Shown: positions 46,891-59,883 of the stretch, piece after piece
Numbering within the stretch: position 1 is the first letter of the stretch
How the letters are laid out: each line of letters begins with the position of its first letter
Source: Perca fluviatilis
Lineage: Eukaryota; Chordata; Actinopteri; Perciformes; Percidae
Assembly (NCBI RefSeq): GCF_010015445.1
Contig: NC_053115.1
Span: 3,484,076-3,548,075, forward strand
Reading direction: 5' to 3'
Length of the DNA stretch: 64,000 nucleotides
The notes under the pieces: generated by a model
What the model was told of the DNA's origin: nothing
Databases searched by the model: none
Seen by the model: only the letters and a program-made list of their open reading frames with translations
Program-made: the position numbers and the translations under genes

Positions 46891-47403
46891 TCTATGTGTG
46901 TCCAGTTTAGAGGGGCACTTACAGACTTTCTATAATTAGTTGCAGCCAATTAGCAAGAGAAAGCAGAGAGAAGTTGGAAGGAAAAATCACCTTGAGTCAC
47001 GATTTGTTTATGGAACAGATTTTATCTGCATGTTAAAGCTGATTTCTACGTAAGACACTGATGTAAGTTATCTGAGGTTACAGAGGTAGCATCTTTTAAC
47101 GGGGACAAAAAGCATAAAAGCATCTAAAAAAACTAAAAAGAATTTGCTTTATGACAGTCCTCGGCTGTAGGTGATGTTTTTACCCTGTATTTTATTTACC
47201 ATTACATCACTGCAGCTGGAGCAGAAAGTGGATTTGCGGTTGGCAAAAAAAAAAAAAAAAAAAAGAGCTCTTCAATATATCCTCCAGTGACTGTCTTGTC
47301 TCTTCTGGCACCAAACTGGGTCGTCGTGCTAATTCACCCTCGCCAAAGCCAGCCACAGTCACGCACACACGAGACCCGGCGGGGCACGAGATGGTGAAAG
47401 GCT

Positions 47404-47444
<41 letters not shown>

Positions 47445-47565
47445 TGCAGAGAGAGAGAAAGGAAATCAGACATGAATGTGCGTGAATATGTGTGTGTATA
47501 TGAGCGTGCTTAAGTGGTTCTCCCCTGACAAAGGTGCAGAGCTTTGGCTGAGAGCACGACATGGT

Positions 47566-47613
<48 letters not shown>

Positions 47614-48915
47614 GTGTATGTGTGTGTGTGCGAAGGGTTGCGTGACATGCCTTTAAAAGTGTCACAGGGAGGGAAGCAATGAAAGACGAAGGGAAAAAGA
47701 GACGAGGATAGAGGGAGAAAGACTCTGGTGGAGTGGTTGACTGGACCCCTCGTCTGCTTGAGTTTACATCAAAACACTGAGTCTGTGTGTGTGTGTGTGT
47801 GTGTAGTTGTGCATACATGTGTGTACTACACGTATGTGTGTCTCTGTGTGTATGAGTGCCTCCCGGTGCCAGTGAAGAATGAACTAAAGTGCCCCATACA
47901 GTGAGAGCGATCAAGGACACACTGATATGAGACACACACACTTAGGCTGGTCACATCTACTCAGCTCAGTCGGCCCACCCGAGCCTGACACACACAGACA
48001 CACACACACACACACACACACATACACACCCAGAGGAGAGAGGAGTGCGTACTCACACATGTGGGTTAGTTCACTCCTCTGCTCAGTCAATGGACCACAG
48101 CCTGTCCTCCCAGTCTGTGACCTGCACTGTGCCTCTGATGCTTCCATGTGATTTATGGTTGAGTTTGTTGTAGGAAATAACATAAACCAGCAACTATAAA
48201 GAGAAATGTACACACTTATGTGAACGATTACATCAAAAACAACTACAGCTTTCCTCTTTTATTTCCCTGATTTCCCTAAACTCTGATTATATCCATTTCC
48301 ACCTCTGGTAGTTCGTCACTTCTCCCTCTTTAGCAGACTGAATGAATGGCTGCTCCAGTCACTGAGGGATTGTGGGATTGTTGTTCCTAGCCTCTTTGAC
48401 TCTCCTGTATGCAAACTCTCCTCCCCGTCAGTCAGAGAGAGGCAGAGGGAGGCTTTAACAGTGAAGGAAAAAGGGTGGAAGAGAGGAAACAAAAGCAGCA
48501 CGAATAAAGGGAGAGGTGAGGAGTAAAAAAAAGAAGTAAAATGAAATGAAAAACAGAGACAGATTATGAAACAAAGTCAAATGAGAGAAGTGAGGTGGCG
48601 TCAGAAGAGAAAAGGTGTGACACTGCGACACATAATGTGATTGTTATCTGTCGACGTGGCACCGTGGAGAAATATCAGAGGAAGACAGCAGCAAGTGAGG
48701 ATTTAATATTCCTCTATTATATATTTATTTCATCACACACGCCACACACACCACACGCAGACACACACGCGCACGTATGCACGCACACACACACACACAC
48801 AAACACGCACACACACACACACACAGAGGAACTGTAGGCTTTGTCCTTTCACTGGCCTGACCTGTCTCCTATCACTCCTACTCACGTTTTGGTATTTTCT
48901 TACTTAAACATATGA

Positions 48916-48970
<55 letters not shown>
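46855..48970. repeat. cluster of CA and TG arrays in both orientations
   Basis: TG arrays at 46857-46888, 47408-47442, 47569-47612 and 47784-47804. CA arrays at 47989-48020, 48724-48825 (interrupted) and 48918-48970. A run of about 20 A lies at 47245-47264. Separating sequence is purine-rich or ordinary and has no gene. All long open frames here are shadows of the arrays. Confidence 0.9.
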
Positions 48971-48973
<3 letters not shown>

Positions 48974-49446
48974 CATTGAAACTCCAGAGACAGCGCTGCG
49001 ATGGCCGTCTGTGACAGGGTGAAGATTCCTTATTGGCCTTGGGTCCCTAAAGTCGATACGGGTGAAAACATGTGCCAGTCAGCTGTGGATAAATGGGTTA
49101 GACCAGTGGAAGGGCTTCCTTATATACGCCTTCTGTATGGTTACTGATTCTCAGACCAATATTTATTTAAATAAATATCCATGTCCAATATTATATTGGA
49201 AACAATTCAAATGTTGGCATTCCTTGAAAATATGTCATTTTTTTCCCATTGAAACAGCAGCAACTGTTCTAGTCATTTTGTAATTTTTATATGAACCTTG
49301 AAAGAGCTAATATATCCAAAACATCTTAATTGCTGATGAATTAGTTTTTTTCCAATTGCTAAAACACAATTTTGCAAACTAGGCTGGTTTTATCAAAATA
49401 CTTAACACAATTCACAAAACCACACACCCAACCTGCAAAATACCTC

Positions 49447-49452
<6 letters not shown>

Positions 49453-49532
<80 letters not shown>
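49453..49532. repeat. (AT)n microsatellite, about 40 repeats
   Basis: An 80-bp uninterrupted AT tract, flanked by AT-rich sequence containing TTTGCAAACTAGG-like words. Confidence 0.97.
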
Positions 49533-49536
<4 letters not shown>

Positions 49537-49765
49537 GCAAAATGAAGCACTGCAACCAAAAACTACATATAGCATTATCAAAATCAAACTTATGCACCAA
49601 ATGGCACACTCTTCATTCATATTACCAGATTTCTGTCTAACCAACTACACACTGTTGGGCATAATGAAAAGCACTCTCATATTTACTATGTTTTGCATAA
49701 ATACTAAAATAGTTCAAATTGTAGAAAATTCTTCAGATTGTTCACATGCACAGGAATATTTGCAG

Positions 49766-49814
<49 letters not shown>

Positions 49815-50726
49815 CTGCTGAAACATTAATTTTTTTACAAGTCAGTGCAACATATGCACAGCAGATATATTTACATAGGACTGAACAAAAATATGCTCAC
49901 TAAAAACATGAAACTGAAAAAGAAAATTGCAGAACAAATGTGAAGAAAAAATATATAGAAAAAAAGAGGCATCGTAGTGCTTACTTCCTGATTGAAGTGG
50001 TAACAATTAACCACTGAGCTGATTGGCCATATATTGGCCAATCAGCTCATGTAGAACTGTGTTCAGTGCATTTAAAAAGTTCCATTTTGAATTGCAAAAT
50101 GTGTGTAAAGCAGAAAATGTGTTTAGACTTTTGGAGACTTGAGAAGAGGTTTTTGCTCTCTGTGTGTCAGTTTAAATAATTGTGCTATGCATGTCATTTT
50201 AGTGTGTTAGCAATTGGAAAAAACTGCAATCAATTATTCATTGTACAAAATAATAATCGACAACCATTTCAATGAACAATTACTGTAGTCATTTTCAAGC
50301 AAAAATGCATTTCTATTTGATGCATTTCTCGTTTTTACATGATTGGGAACTGAAAGGGTCGACTCCCTCTCTGATTTCCTGCAGACTGCAAAGTTCCTAA
50401 TGAAGATGCAGATAAGTGATTTGGGGAACAGATGATGTTGGTGAGAACTTCATTATTCCCCGGCTCATGACCACTTGAGTGGAACACGTTATTCATAATG
50501 GCTGTCAGAATCAACTTGTGTCGGCCTGCTATCGAGATCGTACAAGGAGCTCAAATTGAAGTGGCCTCCCGAGAGGGTGAGACTGGGGAATACGAAGTGA
50601 TCAAATTAGTTCCATCCTCCTGGCGGTCTGTAAACAACCGCTGATCAACAACATGGCTACTGTTAGGAGGCAACAGACACACAGGCTCCAGAAACACATC
50701 CACACTCACAGCCGCTGCCTGGTGTG

Positions 50727-50727
<1 letters not shown>
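49533..50727. other. intronic sequence with one CA array
   Basis: (CA)n at 49770-49812. Inverted copies TTGGCCATATATTGGCCAA near 50024-50042. Otherwise nothing seen. Confidence 0.55.

Positions 50728-50822
<95 letters not shown>
50728..50822. repeat. (CA)n microsatellite
   Basis: About 47 CA repeats with one TA interruption. A 26-bp segment containing CTACCTGGTGTGAACACACA recurs at its right side (50851-50876), showing local duplication. Confidence 0.95.
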
Positions 50823-50823
<1 letters not shown>

Positions 50824-50929
50824 GTATGCACTCACAGCCTTGGTACGGGAAGCTACCTGGTGTGAACACACACGCACGCACGCACACACACACACGCACG
50901 CTCAAACACACATACACACATAGTACGTT

Positions 50930-51238
50930 TCACTATCTTTGTGGGGACCCATCATTGACATAATGCATTCCCTAGCCCCTTACCCTAACCTTAACCATCA
51001 CAACTAAATGCCTAACCTTAACCCTTACCCTAACCTTAACCATCACAACTAAATGCCTAACCTTAACCCTTACCCTCACCCTAACCATAATCTAATTCTA
51101 TCCATAATCCTAAAACCAAGTCTTAACCCTCAAACAGCCCTTAAACTTGTGGGGTCCAGCATTTTGGCCCCACAAAGCTGTCGGGACCCCACAAGTATAC
51201 TGGACTCCCGGTTTTTGGACCCCACAAATATAGTTAAA
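50930..51238. repeat. teleost repeat with CCTTAACC-rich tandem segment
   Basis: Ends carry GTGGGGACCCATCATTG and GGGACCCCACAAGTA. The middle has two copies of a 46-bp unit with CATCACAACTAAATGCCTAA and CCTTACCCTAACC words (50989-51080). The CCCTAACC words are not a telomere array. Confidence 0.75.
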
Positions 51239-51239
51239 C

Positions 51240-51392
51240 AAGAACACGCACGCACACACACACATGCACACGCACACACACACACGCATGTACGCACGTG
51301 CACACACCTACGCACGTGCACACACACACACACACACGTACGTACGCATGCACACACACACACACACGTACGCACGCACACACACACACACA
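51240..51392. repeat. compound CA/CG-rich dinucleotide array
   Basis: ACAC runs broken by CGTACG and CGCACG words, a mosaic of short CA arrays. Confidence 0.9.
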
Positions 51393-52127
51393 CCTTTTCT
51401 GATGTTTTTGTCATCCTTTTTTCTTTTGGGCAATTTGGTTGAAAGAAACCCAAAATTCCTGATATAGAAACCTTTTGAAACGAGGACACCAGGAGGGTTA
51501 GACTCTGAGGAAGGTGATCTTTCTTTCTCTTAAAGGACATTGTTGTTTGCAGTTTTCTCCGCTGGTTATAACAATGGCAGATCTGTGAATTTCTCTAGAG
51601 AAACGTGGCAGGGTAACAACCACACGCAGACTGATGATCAGACAGGTTGAATAAGATGTTTTCTGAGGATCAGACAAAACAATTTGGAACAGAAGAAGAA
51701 AAAAAACCCCGAAAATTACCAAAAATGTTCATTGTAAACATCCATTCCAGGCACCCTTACCTTCAGTTTTACGTTCAAATGGATGCGTCAAAAATCCCAG
51801 ACCATGGTCCTAAGCTGGGCCCAGGGACATTTACAATATGATGAGCTAAAAAACATAACTTTAAATTACAATTACCTTGAGCATGCTAATTTGAAACTAA
51901 AGGGGGCTAATGTCAGTACACAGAATCCTTAGTTTGTATCATTAGTAGGCTAACTAGCCAGCCTTAAATTGCATCCACGTTTCCTTCACTTCCTCTCGTC
52001 ATAGTCAGTCCCAGCGAGGAAATCACGCAAGGAGAGAGGAAACGAGGAAATGTGTTTTTCAGAGGGATGAGATGTCCTTTCCTCTGAAAGCAAACAGCTT
52101 TCAGCTGCACGTGTAACAGCCTGAAAA

Positions 52128-52807
52128 TGCGAGATAGAAATGATCACTCAGACAACGATGTTTTCTCTCCGGTAGCTCCACCGAGAATTGTTGTATTTAA
52201 AATAAATGCAAAAAGATATTTGTATGCACAATTACAACAATTACTCATTTTCAGGTGAACATATAGTATACATAGTAGTATATAGTGTATAAACAAAAGC
52301 TTACATATACACTCTTAAATATGCTTTAGATAAACAAAACATTATTTAAACATATTCATTTCTCTGTAAAGTCTCTTACTTACAATGAACAGTCCAAAAA
52401 TTCCAACAATAAACCAAAAATAGCAACACAATATACGGTCATTTTTACTACACACATCCATTTGAACTTTCAGGCTCTGTGTGCGGCAATTAGTAATAAT
52501 AATAATAATAATAATAGTAATAATTTAGAGTCTGTGCATCCATACACCACGTGTACCTTTCATGTTCCACCTGTGCCACTCTGTAATGGCCGCTAGGAGT
52601 CTCGTTAGACTGGTAATATTTCACTAAGCACTTAACATGAATATACAGCTTCTAACACATTTAAAATAAACCAAAATGCACAAAGAATTTCGCTAACACA
52701 TTTCTTACAGTTTAAGCACATAAGCATTCATTTTCGTACCTGGAACTGCGAGATAGAAATGATCACTCAGACAACGATGTTTTCTCTCCGGTAGCTCCAC
52801 TGAGAAT
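52128..52807. repeat. 61-bp near-identical direct repeats 619 bp apart
   Basis: 52128-52188 and 52747-52807 both read TGCGAGATAGAAATGATCAC through TCTCTCCGGTAGCTCCAC to GAGAAT, with one C/T difference. The 558 bp between are AT-rich, with an (AAT)n run at about 52492-52517. No terminal inverted repeat or coding frame was seen. Confidence 0.9.
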
Positions 52808-53448
52808 GAGGCATATCACGCTGAGAGTTCCCGCTTCCGACCTTGCAGACATAACTAATCAACCACGGATCAGTTTTCTCAAAAAAGGTTAAACTAACAG
52901 ATCACAGACCCAAAATCTTTAACAGGTAGCTATAGCCTACATATACCAATGTTCTCAAATAGTATTTACTATGTTAAACATGTTTTTGTTACCTTCTTCA
53001 AAGGAAACTTTCTTTACTTTTAAGCTTTTAATAGATGTGTTTACATTTACTTTTATAAATTTACTCTACGCGTGAATTAAACCATGATCTCCTTGATCTT
53101 TGACTCAACAACCTCAAAACTATATCAAATCAAATCACCCTATTATCTCCTCGATCATAGCTCCCTGGGGCAGGAATAAGAGCTTTGAGACGGCCTTCAT
53201 AAAGGAGGGCCAAAATGAATTCCGGTTTAAGCGAGGAGAAATCAATATTATTATTATCATAACCAGAACTATGAAATACAACAAGTTTTAATAAACTTGA
53301 ATCATCTTTAAATACATCAGACAAATACAGCACAGTGAGGTCCAGGGGCATGACAAGCGGCTAATTGAAACGTCTCAATTAGCTTAATTAGGATGTTCAA
53401 CTTCACTGGAAGGTTATCATGCTCGTACTGTCATACTGTACACACAAA

Positions 53449-53452
53449 CACA

Positions 53453-53507
<55 letters not shown>
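53449..53507. repeat. (CA)n microsatellite
   Basis: About 28 repeats, with a looser TG array at 53632-53691 in the opposite orientation. Confidence 0.95.
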
Positions 53508-53511
<4 letters not shown>

Positions 53512-53796
53512 CAGCTATCGCCACAGGACGATGTCAGCCACACTAAACAGAAACTTTACAAAAGCACAAAACAACAGCTATCACAGCTGCTGCGGCCTCA
53601 AGCTGTGCATTGGGAAAACAAGGCGTTGGGAGTGTGTGTGCCTGTGTGTGTGCCTGTGTGTGTGTGTGTGTGTGTATGTGTGTATGTGTGTGAGCATCAG
53701 TGCTAAGGGATTTGTTGTTGCTGCGCCAAGACTAATTAGTCTTTTTGTGTGTCTGGTTGGTCCTCATTGGTGGAGGGCCGAGGATTTTGAATAGTC

Positions 53797-54217
53797 AGTG
53801 TGGAGAGGGGAGGGAAGGAGAGAGAAAGAGGAGAGCACAGGTGGAAAGGATGTTAGAAAAGAGGAGAGGAGAGGGAAGCAAAGCGAAGAGAGGAGAGGAA
53901 AGGGAGACAAGGAAGGGGTGAAAGGAAATTCCTATACTGATAGGAAAGAAAAGAGGAGAGTAGGAAAGATGATAGAAGGAAATGATGATAGGAAAGAAGA
54001 GAGAAGAGGAAAGGAAAGAGAGGAGCAACAGAGGAAAATGATAAAATAGTGAAGAAGAAGAAAAAAGAAAGAAGGGAAAGGTAATAGTGTGAGTAGAGGA
54101 GGAGGAGGAGAGAAGAGAAAGGGAAAGGAAGAAAAGTTTTTAAGAAAAAAAAGAGGGGAGAAAGGGAAGAAAAGAAGAGAAAAGAGAAAAAAAAAGAAGA
54201 GAAGAAAAGAGAGAGGA
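53797..54217. repeat. long polypurine tract
   Basis: About 420 bp of GGAAAGGAGAGG-like sequence that is overwhelmingly A and G on the + strand with only scattered pyrimidines. Open frames here (E/K/R-rich or its complement) are compositional artefacts. Confidence 0.92.
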
Positions 54218-54218
54218 T

Positions 54219-54243
54219 TTTGTTTTTTTTTTTTTGTTTTTTT

Positions 54244-54316
<73 letters not shown>
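54219..54316. repeat. poly-T tract, about 70 uninterrupted T
   Basis: T-rich from 54219 with a few G interruptions, then about 70 T in a row (54246-54315). It directly follows the polypurine tract. It could be the poly-A tail of a minus-strand retroelement, but no element body is recognisable beyond it. Confidence 0.92.
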
Positions 54317-54479
54317 TGTGGGGGAGAGCGAGCGATAACAGAATGAATCATATCTCAGCCAGACACAGCACCGTTGTGTCACTCAAACTTCCTTCCAATC
54401 TTTGTTGTGATTGGCCGAAGCCCTATCTCCACAGCAGGTGCAAAGGGCTACACATCAGTACACAAAGCATCTTTGCTGA

Positions 54480-54517
<38 letters not shown>

Positions 54518-55869
54518 TTTCATACCCATGTTACCAGCTACACAAAGACGCACTCTCACAAACAAATCCTCTTATGTGCAGCCCATATGAATGCTTAATT
54601 CAGGAATGAAAACACACACACAAAAGGGCGAGAGCTGCTGGGTAAATTATTGATTGAGTGTGTGCCACCCTTGGCCTGCGGTAGCCACCCATGTCCCAGT
54701 CCAGTGTCTACGAGCTATTAGTGCTGACAGTAAAGAGACAGGCAACATGATAGCAGATCACTGAGAAGCTGGCAGCCTCCGTCTGAAGGGACTGCGGGAC
54801 TTCTTCAAATGATTTTCTGCCCTGACTTCTTGTTGAGTTAAACTGATGTGCACACAGGGCGCTGTCATTTACTTCTCCCTCTTCCAGGCCTCCACTGAAG
54901 GGAACACAGTTTGTATGGATGTGGATGGTTGAATGTATGTTTGTGTGTGTGTGTGTCTTGAATTGCAACGATGTTGGCATTTAAAACAGGGAGACCAGTT
55001 GGGACATTGTCAGTAGGGAGACTACATTTCACTCTTCCATCAACGTCAGTTGATTCCTTGGATAAGTTAAACTGAGACTATAGAAATATTGAAAGTTCAT
55101 GCTGTGTAATTTGTCATTTCTCATTGAAAACCAGAGAAGGCGCTCTGATGCAGACTGGTAAGATGTCAGTTAAATATATCTAAGTGGCTCTCATTTCTGA
55201 GACAACTAATAAGTCATAGGTTTTATCTTGAAAAATACTACACTTTATTTTTGCTTGTTTAAATTCGCCCAAATTAAAGCTGATAACCCAGTACATTGGC
55301 AGGCTTTTTGTCAGATGCTTCTACTGGGCATCCCGGGCCAGAATGACCTGCTACGGGGCCACGGGAACAAAATTGAGCTGTGGGTGTAACAGGTGTGATC
55401 TTGCATTGTGTTATGGAGAGACACCACAGGCCAGTATTCCCAGTTGAGTGGTGTTGTTCTGGTAACAGACAAACAGTGGTGTCACTGGACTGTTCTTGAA
55501 CATACATCCACGGCAACGATGGCACTAGACCTATGGAAACCCTCGTTACCACACACAACACACACAGCTTAGTAGATGGCTAATGGACCTTTTCCACCTT
55601 TTTCAGGTAGCAGCATAGCCTACCTGCCGCTGTTCTTAGAACAGGAATGAATATGTAAATCAGCAATTGCACTTTCCTCCTCTAGGTACATACAATATAC
55701 ATCAATACAATGAACAAAAATGAACAATCTATTAAAATAATCTGCACAGTGTTATAAACTAGGAAGAACATAATGTGTCATTCCCTTAAAAACAACCGCT
55801 CACATATTTTAAAGGGGCCAGTAACCAAAGTACACAAGTATACACTTCTGGTAAATGGCAAGTGGAAGC
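54317..55869. other. intronic sequence, one CA array
   Basis: (CA)n at 54481-54513. A minus-strand 95-codon open frame (55274-55561) has no domain. No Eph exon recognised. Confidence 0.5.
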
Positions 55870-56466
55870 ATTAAAGTGCCCATATTCTGAAAAAATCACT
55901 TTTTCTGGGATTTGGGGTGTTATTTTGTGTCTCTGGTGCTTCCACACACATACACACTTTGAAAAAAAGACATCCATGGTGTTCTGAGTGAGATACGGTT
56001 TCTGAATGCGTCCTGCCTTCAGTCTCCTGGTGAGCTGGTCAAAACCTGCACGGCTTTCTACGGCACTAGCCGAAACAAAGGGGACTAGGGGGCTAACCGT
56101 TAGCATGCTAGCTCGTTCTTAATGGCAAAACACTGCTACAACACACACAAATTCACCCTAATCTATAAAACAAATTGTATAGAACTACTTCCATGTCCCT
56201 GTTCTGCAGGTATTCTACGCAAAGTGGGAAGTGCGCCCTCGTTTAGAAGAAGTCTCCCGGCTAATCCTGCCTTGTACAGGCCGAAATTGGAGAAACAGCT
56301 AGCTAGCTCATGTAGTCCTTACCTATCTACTGAGCATGTGCGACTGACAACAAAGATCTTACAGAAGTTGAGATGTATCACTCTGTAGCTAAAACAGAGA
56401 CCTGAACACGTTTTTTGATAATTAAACCATGTAAACCTATTCTGGTACAACCTCAAATTACAATTA
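55870..56466 (-). repeat. dispersed repeat family B, most complete copy
   Basis: Begins ATTAAAGTGCCCATATTCTG and ends TACAACCTCAAATTACAATT. Internal TTAGCATGCTAGCTCG and CTCTGTAGCTAAAACAGAG match the partial copies at 20021 and 40415. It is a very abundant teleost repeat type. Confidence 0.8.
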
Positions 56467-57119
56467 TGTGTGGGTCAAACCAACACAGGACTTTCACCCA
56501 GGAGACCTGGGCGTGTGTTTCCAATTTGAAAATAAAAGTAAATGGCTATTTATTTATTTTTTTATTTAACAAACGGAGCTACGTCACGTTCAGCGTCACG
56601 TGCGTAACCGGAAATGAAGTATTGTGGATTTTATGTTTCTAAACTTAAATAAGTAGTTCTTTTTTTGTCTAAACATAACCAAACTGCGACCGTTTCACAA
56701 CGTTAAGGACGTGTTTAAAACTGCGACCGTTACATTCAAAGCCGCGACTGTTACGTTCTCTGGTTTAGATGTGAGGACGGGAAACGCTTCTGTGGGTCGT
56801 ATTAGACGGTAGGAATAAAAACCCTATATCGTCATATGGTTTGAAGGACTTGATGAGGATAAGGCTTGCGATATATTATATTTTTGGGAGCTTTCTGCGT
56901 GTATGTTTACACTGTATACAGCGAACGGCAGTCTGAAAGGTCACAGCGTAAACATACACGCAACGTGGCACTTTCTAAAGCCACGTGGCGTGTTACCGCG
57001 ATGCTACGTGTTACCGCGATGCTACGTGTTACACACGGGTTTTTAGGAAAGCAAGAAAACGGACAAACGGTTGGGATTAGGAAAAGAAAACCAGGTTGGC
57101 TTTAGGAAACGCCACACAC
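56467..57119. other. intronic sequence, nothing recognised
   Basis: CGTGTTACCGCGATGCTA is duplicated in tandem near 56986-57022. GCGTGTATGTTTAC and GTAAACATACACGC form an inverted repeat (56897-56963), so part may be a decayed element. Confidence 0.45.
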
Positions 57120-57315
57120 AGGATTTTCGCCCTTTCATACTACTCGCTACGGCGTCAATACACACGAAATCGTTGACTTACAATGTTCTTGTAAGTCAAT
57201 GGAGGCCAAATGGTGTTGATAAACAGGCTAAAAATGAGTATGCGTCTTGATAACACGCCAATAATGGCATACCAATTGGCGTGTCATACATACGCCACTT
57301 CATGAGATCAGTCTG
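57120..57315. repeat. dispersed repeat family C
   Basis: TTTCATACTACTCGCTACGG, TGTAAGTCAATGGAGGCC, GCGTCTTGATAACACGCCA and CGCCACTTCATGAGATCAG are colinear with 23735-23905. Confidence 0.8.
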
Positions 57316-57541
57316 CTGGCCTATAGGTCACTAGGCATCCACAGATACAGTTAATCCCAAAGGATTCACTGTGCCACAAATGTACAGTATGTGTAACATT
57401 AAAACATGATTTATGAAATCATGCCAACAATTATTATTTTAATAGCTTATGCACTAAAAAGGTATGTATAAAGGCTTTAGGCTACCCACACGATATTGTA
57501 GGCCCAGTTTAATACGTAACTTTATTTCATACCATATATGT

Positions 57542-57945
57542 CAGAGGTGTCAAACTCAATTTCCCAGAGGGCCACACTGAAAAAAAAAAAAACACAAAAA
57601 AAGCGCTCCGCGTTTTTTTTTTTTACATTTTTTTTTTTTTTTCCAAAAAGTCAAGGATCTTTTACTGGATTATTGTGTGTCTCATATAGCCTTCTCACTT
57701 ACAGCTTGGTCCACATAAAGCCCCAAAAAAGTAACTTAGACATCAAAGAAAAAAAGCGACATAAACATTGGAAAAAACGCCAGATAAGGCCCCAAAAACG
57801 TCGGAAAAAGTGGGACAAACTTCAGAAACAGCGACAAAACATTGAAAAAGCTACAAAAACTAGGCGGGCCAACATTTATTGTGAACCTAAAATTGATATG
57901 CGGGCCGGATCAAAATCTGCGAGGCCCTTGAGTTTGACACATGTG
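57542..57945. mobile_element. non-autonomous hAT element with perfect target duplication
   Basis: Ends CAGAGGTGTCAAACTCA and, from the complement, CACATGTGTCAAACTCA. A perfect 8-bp duplication ATATATGT lies at 57534-57541 and 57946-57953. Inside, A-rich words around AAAAACG-TCGGAAAAAG repeat loosely. The 143-codon lysine-rich open frame is not a transposase. Confidence 0.92.
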
Positions 57946-59438
57946 ATATATGTAGTAGGGGGTACCTGATCAGTCTCACTTTCAGTTAAGGGGTCCTTGG
58001 CTTAAAAAAATGTAGAAGACCCCTAGTTTAGAGGACTTGTTGGTCCTCAGAGGACCTTCTATCATCCTGAGGAATTATTATTTGAACACACGCAGACATT
58101 CACCCCAAAACGTGAGTTCCAAAGTTGTTCTGTCCACACTTCCCAATCCAAATGTAGACTCCCACCTCGTTGTGTGAGCTGCTTGATAAATCAGAGAGGA
58201 CTTGTACCTTGTTGTGCACGTTAAGTGTGTGAACTTTGTTTTGTTATTTTATCATTCGGAGACAGATATGTTATGACTGGAGCTGCCTGGCCCGACCGGC
58301 TGTGACCGTTATAGCGCAGTGTGACTCCTGCCTCTGTGCAGCTCTCGCACACTTTGTCCTTTTCAAATGTATAAATAATCAAAAAACGGTTGATTCATTT
58401 CCCCTCCGATGCATTGCAGCAATTGCTAATGTCGGAAAACTAGAAAAGTTTAGCCTCCCCTTCCCCGCTGCCTCGCCCCATGCCTTTTTCCCTCTCGCTT
58501 CCATTTCCGACACACACGCTTCACACTGTCTGATCTCGAGCCGCAGAATGCCTGTCTGTTTTGAGCCGCCCTTCCCCTCGACTCTCTCCCCACTCTCCGT
58601 ACCCCTCCCCTCGTCCTCCCCTTGTCCTCCCACTCCCTCCATCAGACACAGTTTAATGGTGACAGCCATTCAATCGGATAATTAACATCCGTTTAGCGCT
58701 CATTAACCGGGATGTATTTGTCTCGTTTGATTCGTAATTACCAGGCCCTTTTCACAGGAAAACACTTCAGTAATGTTTCCTTTGTGATGGCTTCATTGAT
58801 GGAATTGATTTGAACACAGCAGGGGGGCCAACAGGGAGACAAGGGGGGGCAGGAATGCATATGGACTGAAGATATTGACGCCATACTTGTCATTTGTCTT
58901 AGTCTCTCTCATATAAATGTTCTTCAGGCAGACAGAAATTCAGAAATGGAATAAATTGGTATTATCTGCACCATGAATACAACATATTATGAATAACATA
59001 TTATAAATAACAACATATAATAAAATAAAAAAACATGATTCACATGTACTGTGCATAGAAAAGTATATTCCAAGTATATTTTTCTGCGACAGCATAAAGA
59101 TGTGAACGGAATTAATTCTCGAAGCATTAATAACCAAAAGGGATATTTTCACCTCATATTTTTGGTCTATTTTTTTTTGGTTTCTCCTTCGTTGTGCACA
59201 AAGAAATTCTTTGTATACAGCCAGTCCAAGCAGTATATTTTAAACCTTTTTGCGTTAAATTTTTTTTGGCCACCTGGGGGCAGCGCAAAACATAAATGCA
59301 CCATTGACATATAATCACCTTACAGAGTAGATATGGCTTATGCGTTAGCAAACACTTGCACTGTATAATGCCACAAGACACTTTTCCCTGCAAAGGACAT
59401 CCCCCTCAATAATGACTGCAGATTGCCTGTGCTGAACC
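57946..59438. other. intronic sequence, apparently single-copy
   Basis: 58230-58860 contains no recognisable repeat and has homeodomain-type words (ATAATTAAC, CGTAATTACC), so it is a candidate for conserved non-coding sequence. Nothing coding is supported. Confidence 0.45.
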
Positions 59439-59883
59439 TAGTCTATAGCGACAATGTTTCATTTTCGGGATAGTTCAGGTACTGCCGGAAATTCTGCCGG
59501 ATGTCCATCACCTTCCTCTTTCTTTGTGTTGTCATTTTAAACTCTGGTGGATTTGTGAGGACTATGGTTACCTGCTCCTCAGATCTCTGCAGGGTAAATC
59601 CAGACAGCTAGCTAGACTATCTGTCCAATCTGAGTTTTCTGTTGCACGACTAAAACTACTTTTGAACGTCCACATGTTCCACCAAAACAAGTTCCTTCCC
59701 GAGGATATCTTGCAGCGGCACCGTGGCTCCGTCAGACACTTAGCGCCGCCCAAGACGATTTTGATTGGTTTAAAGAAATGACAATAAACCAGAGCACGTT
59801 TTTCTCCCATCCTGGACTGCTGTGTGGACTAGCCAGACCTTCTTCCGCAGCGCTGTGGAGGAAGGTCTGGCAATTTGAGACTA
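59439..59883 (+). repeat. dispersed repeat family A, complete copy
   Basis: Starts TAGTCTATAGCGACAATG and ends GTCTGGCAATTTGAGACTA. Colinear with 24965-25399 over its whole length and similarly oriented. Confidence 0.85.

Noticed and set aside
50989..51110. Telomere-like CCCTAACC cluster
   Set aside because: Belongs to a 46-bp tandem unit of a common teleost repeat.
53932..54382. Lys-rich and Phe-rich open frames
   Set aside because: Translations of the purine and poly-T tracts.
55274..55561. 95-codon minus-strand open frame with cysteines
   Set aside because: No recognisable domain, no signal peptide or splice context; likely chance.
58236..58685. 149-codon + strand open frame
   Set aside because: Composition is pyrimidine-rich and non-coding in character; no domain.
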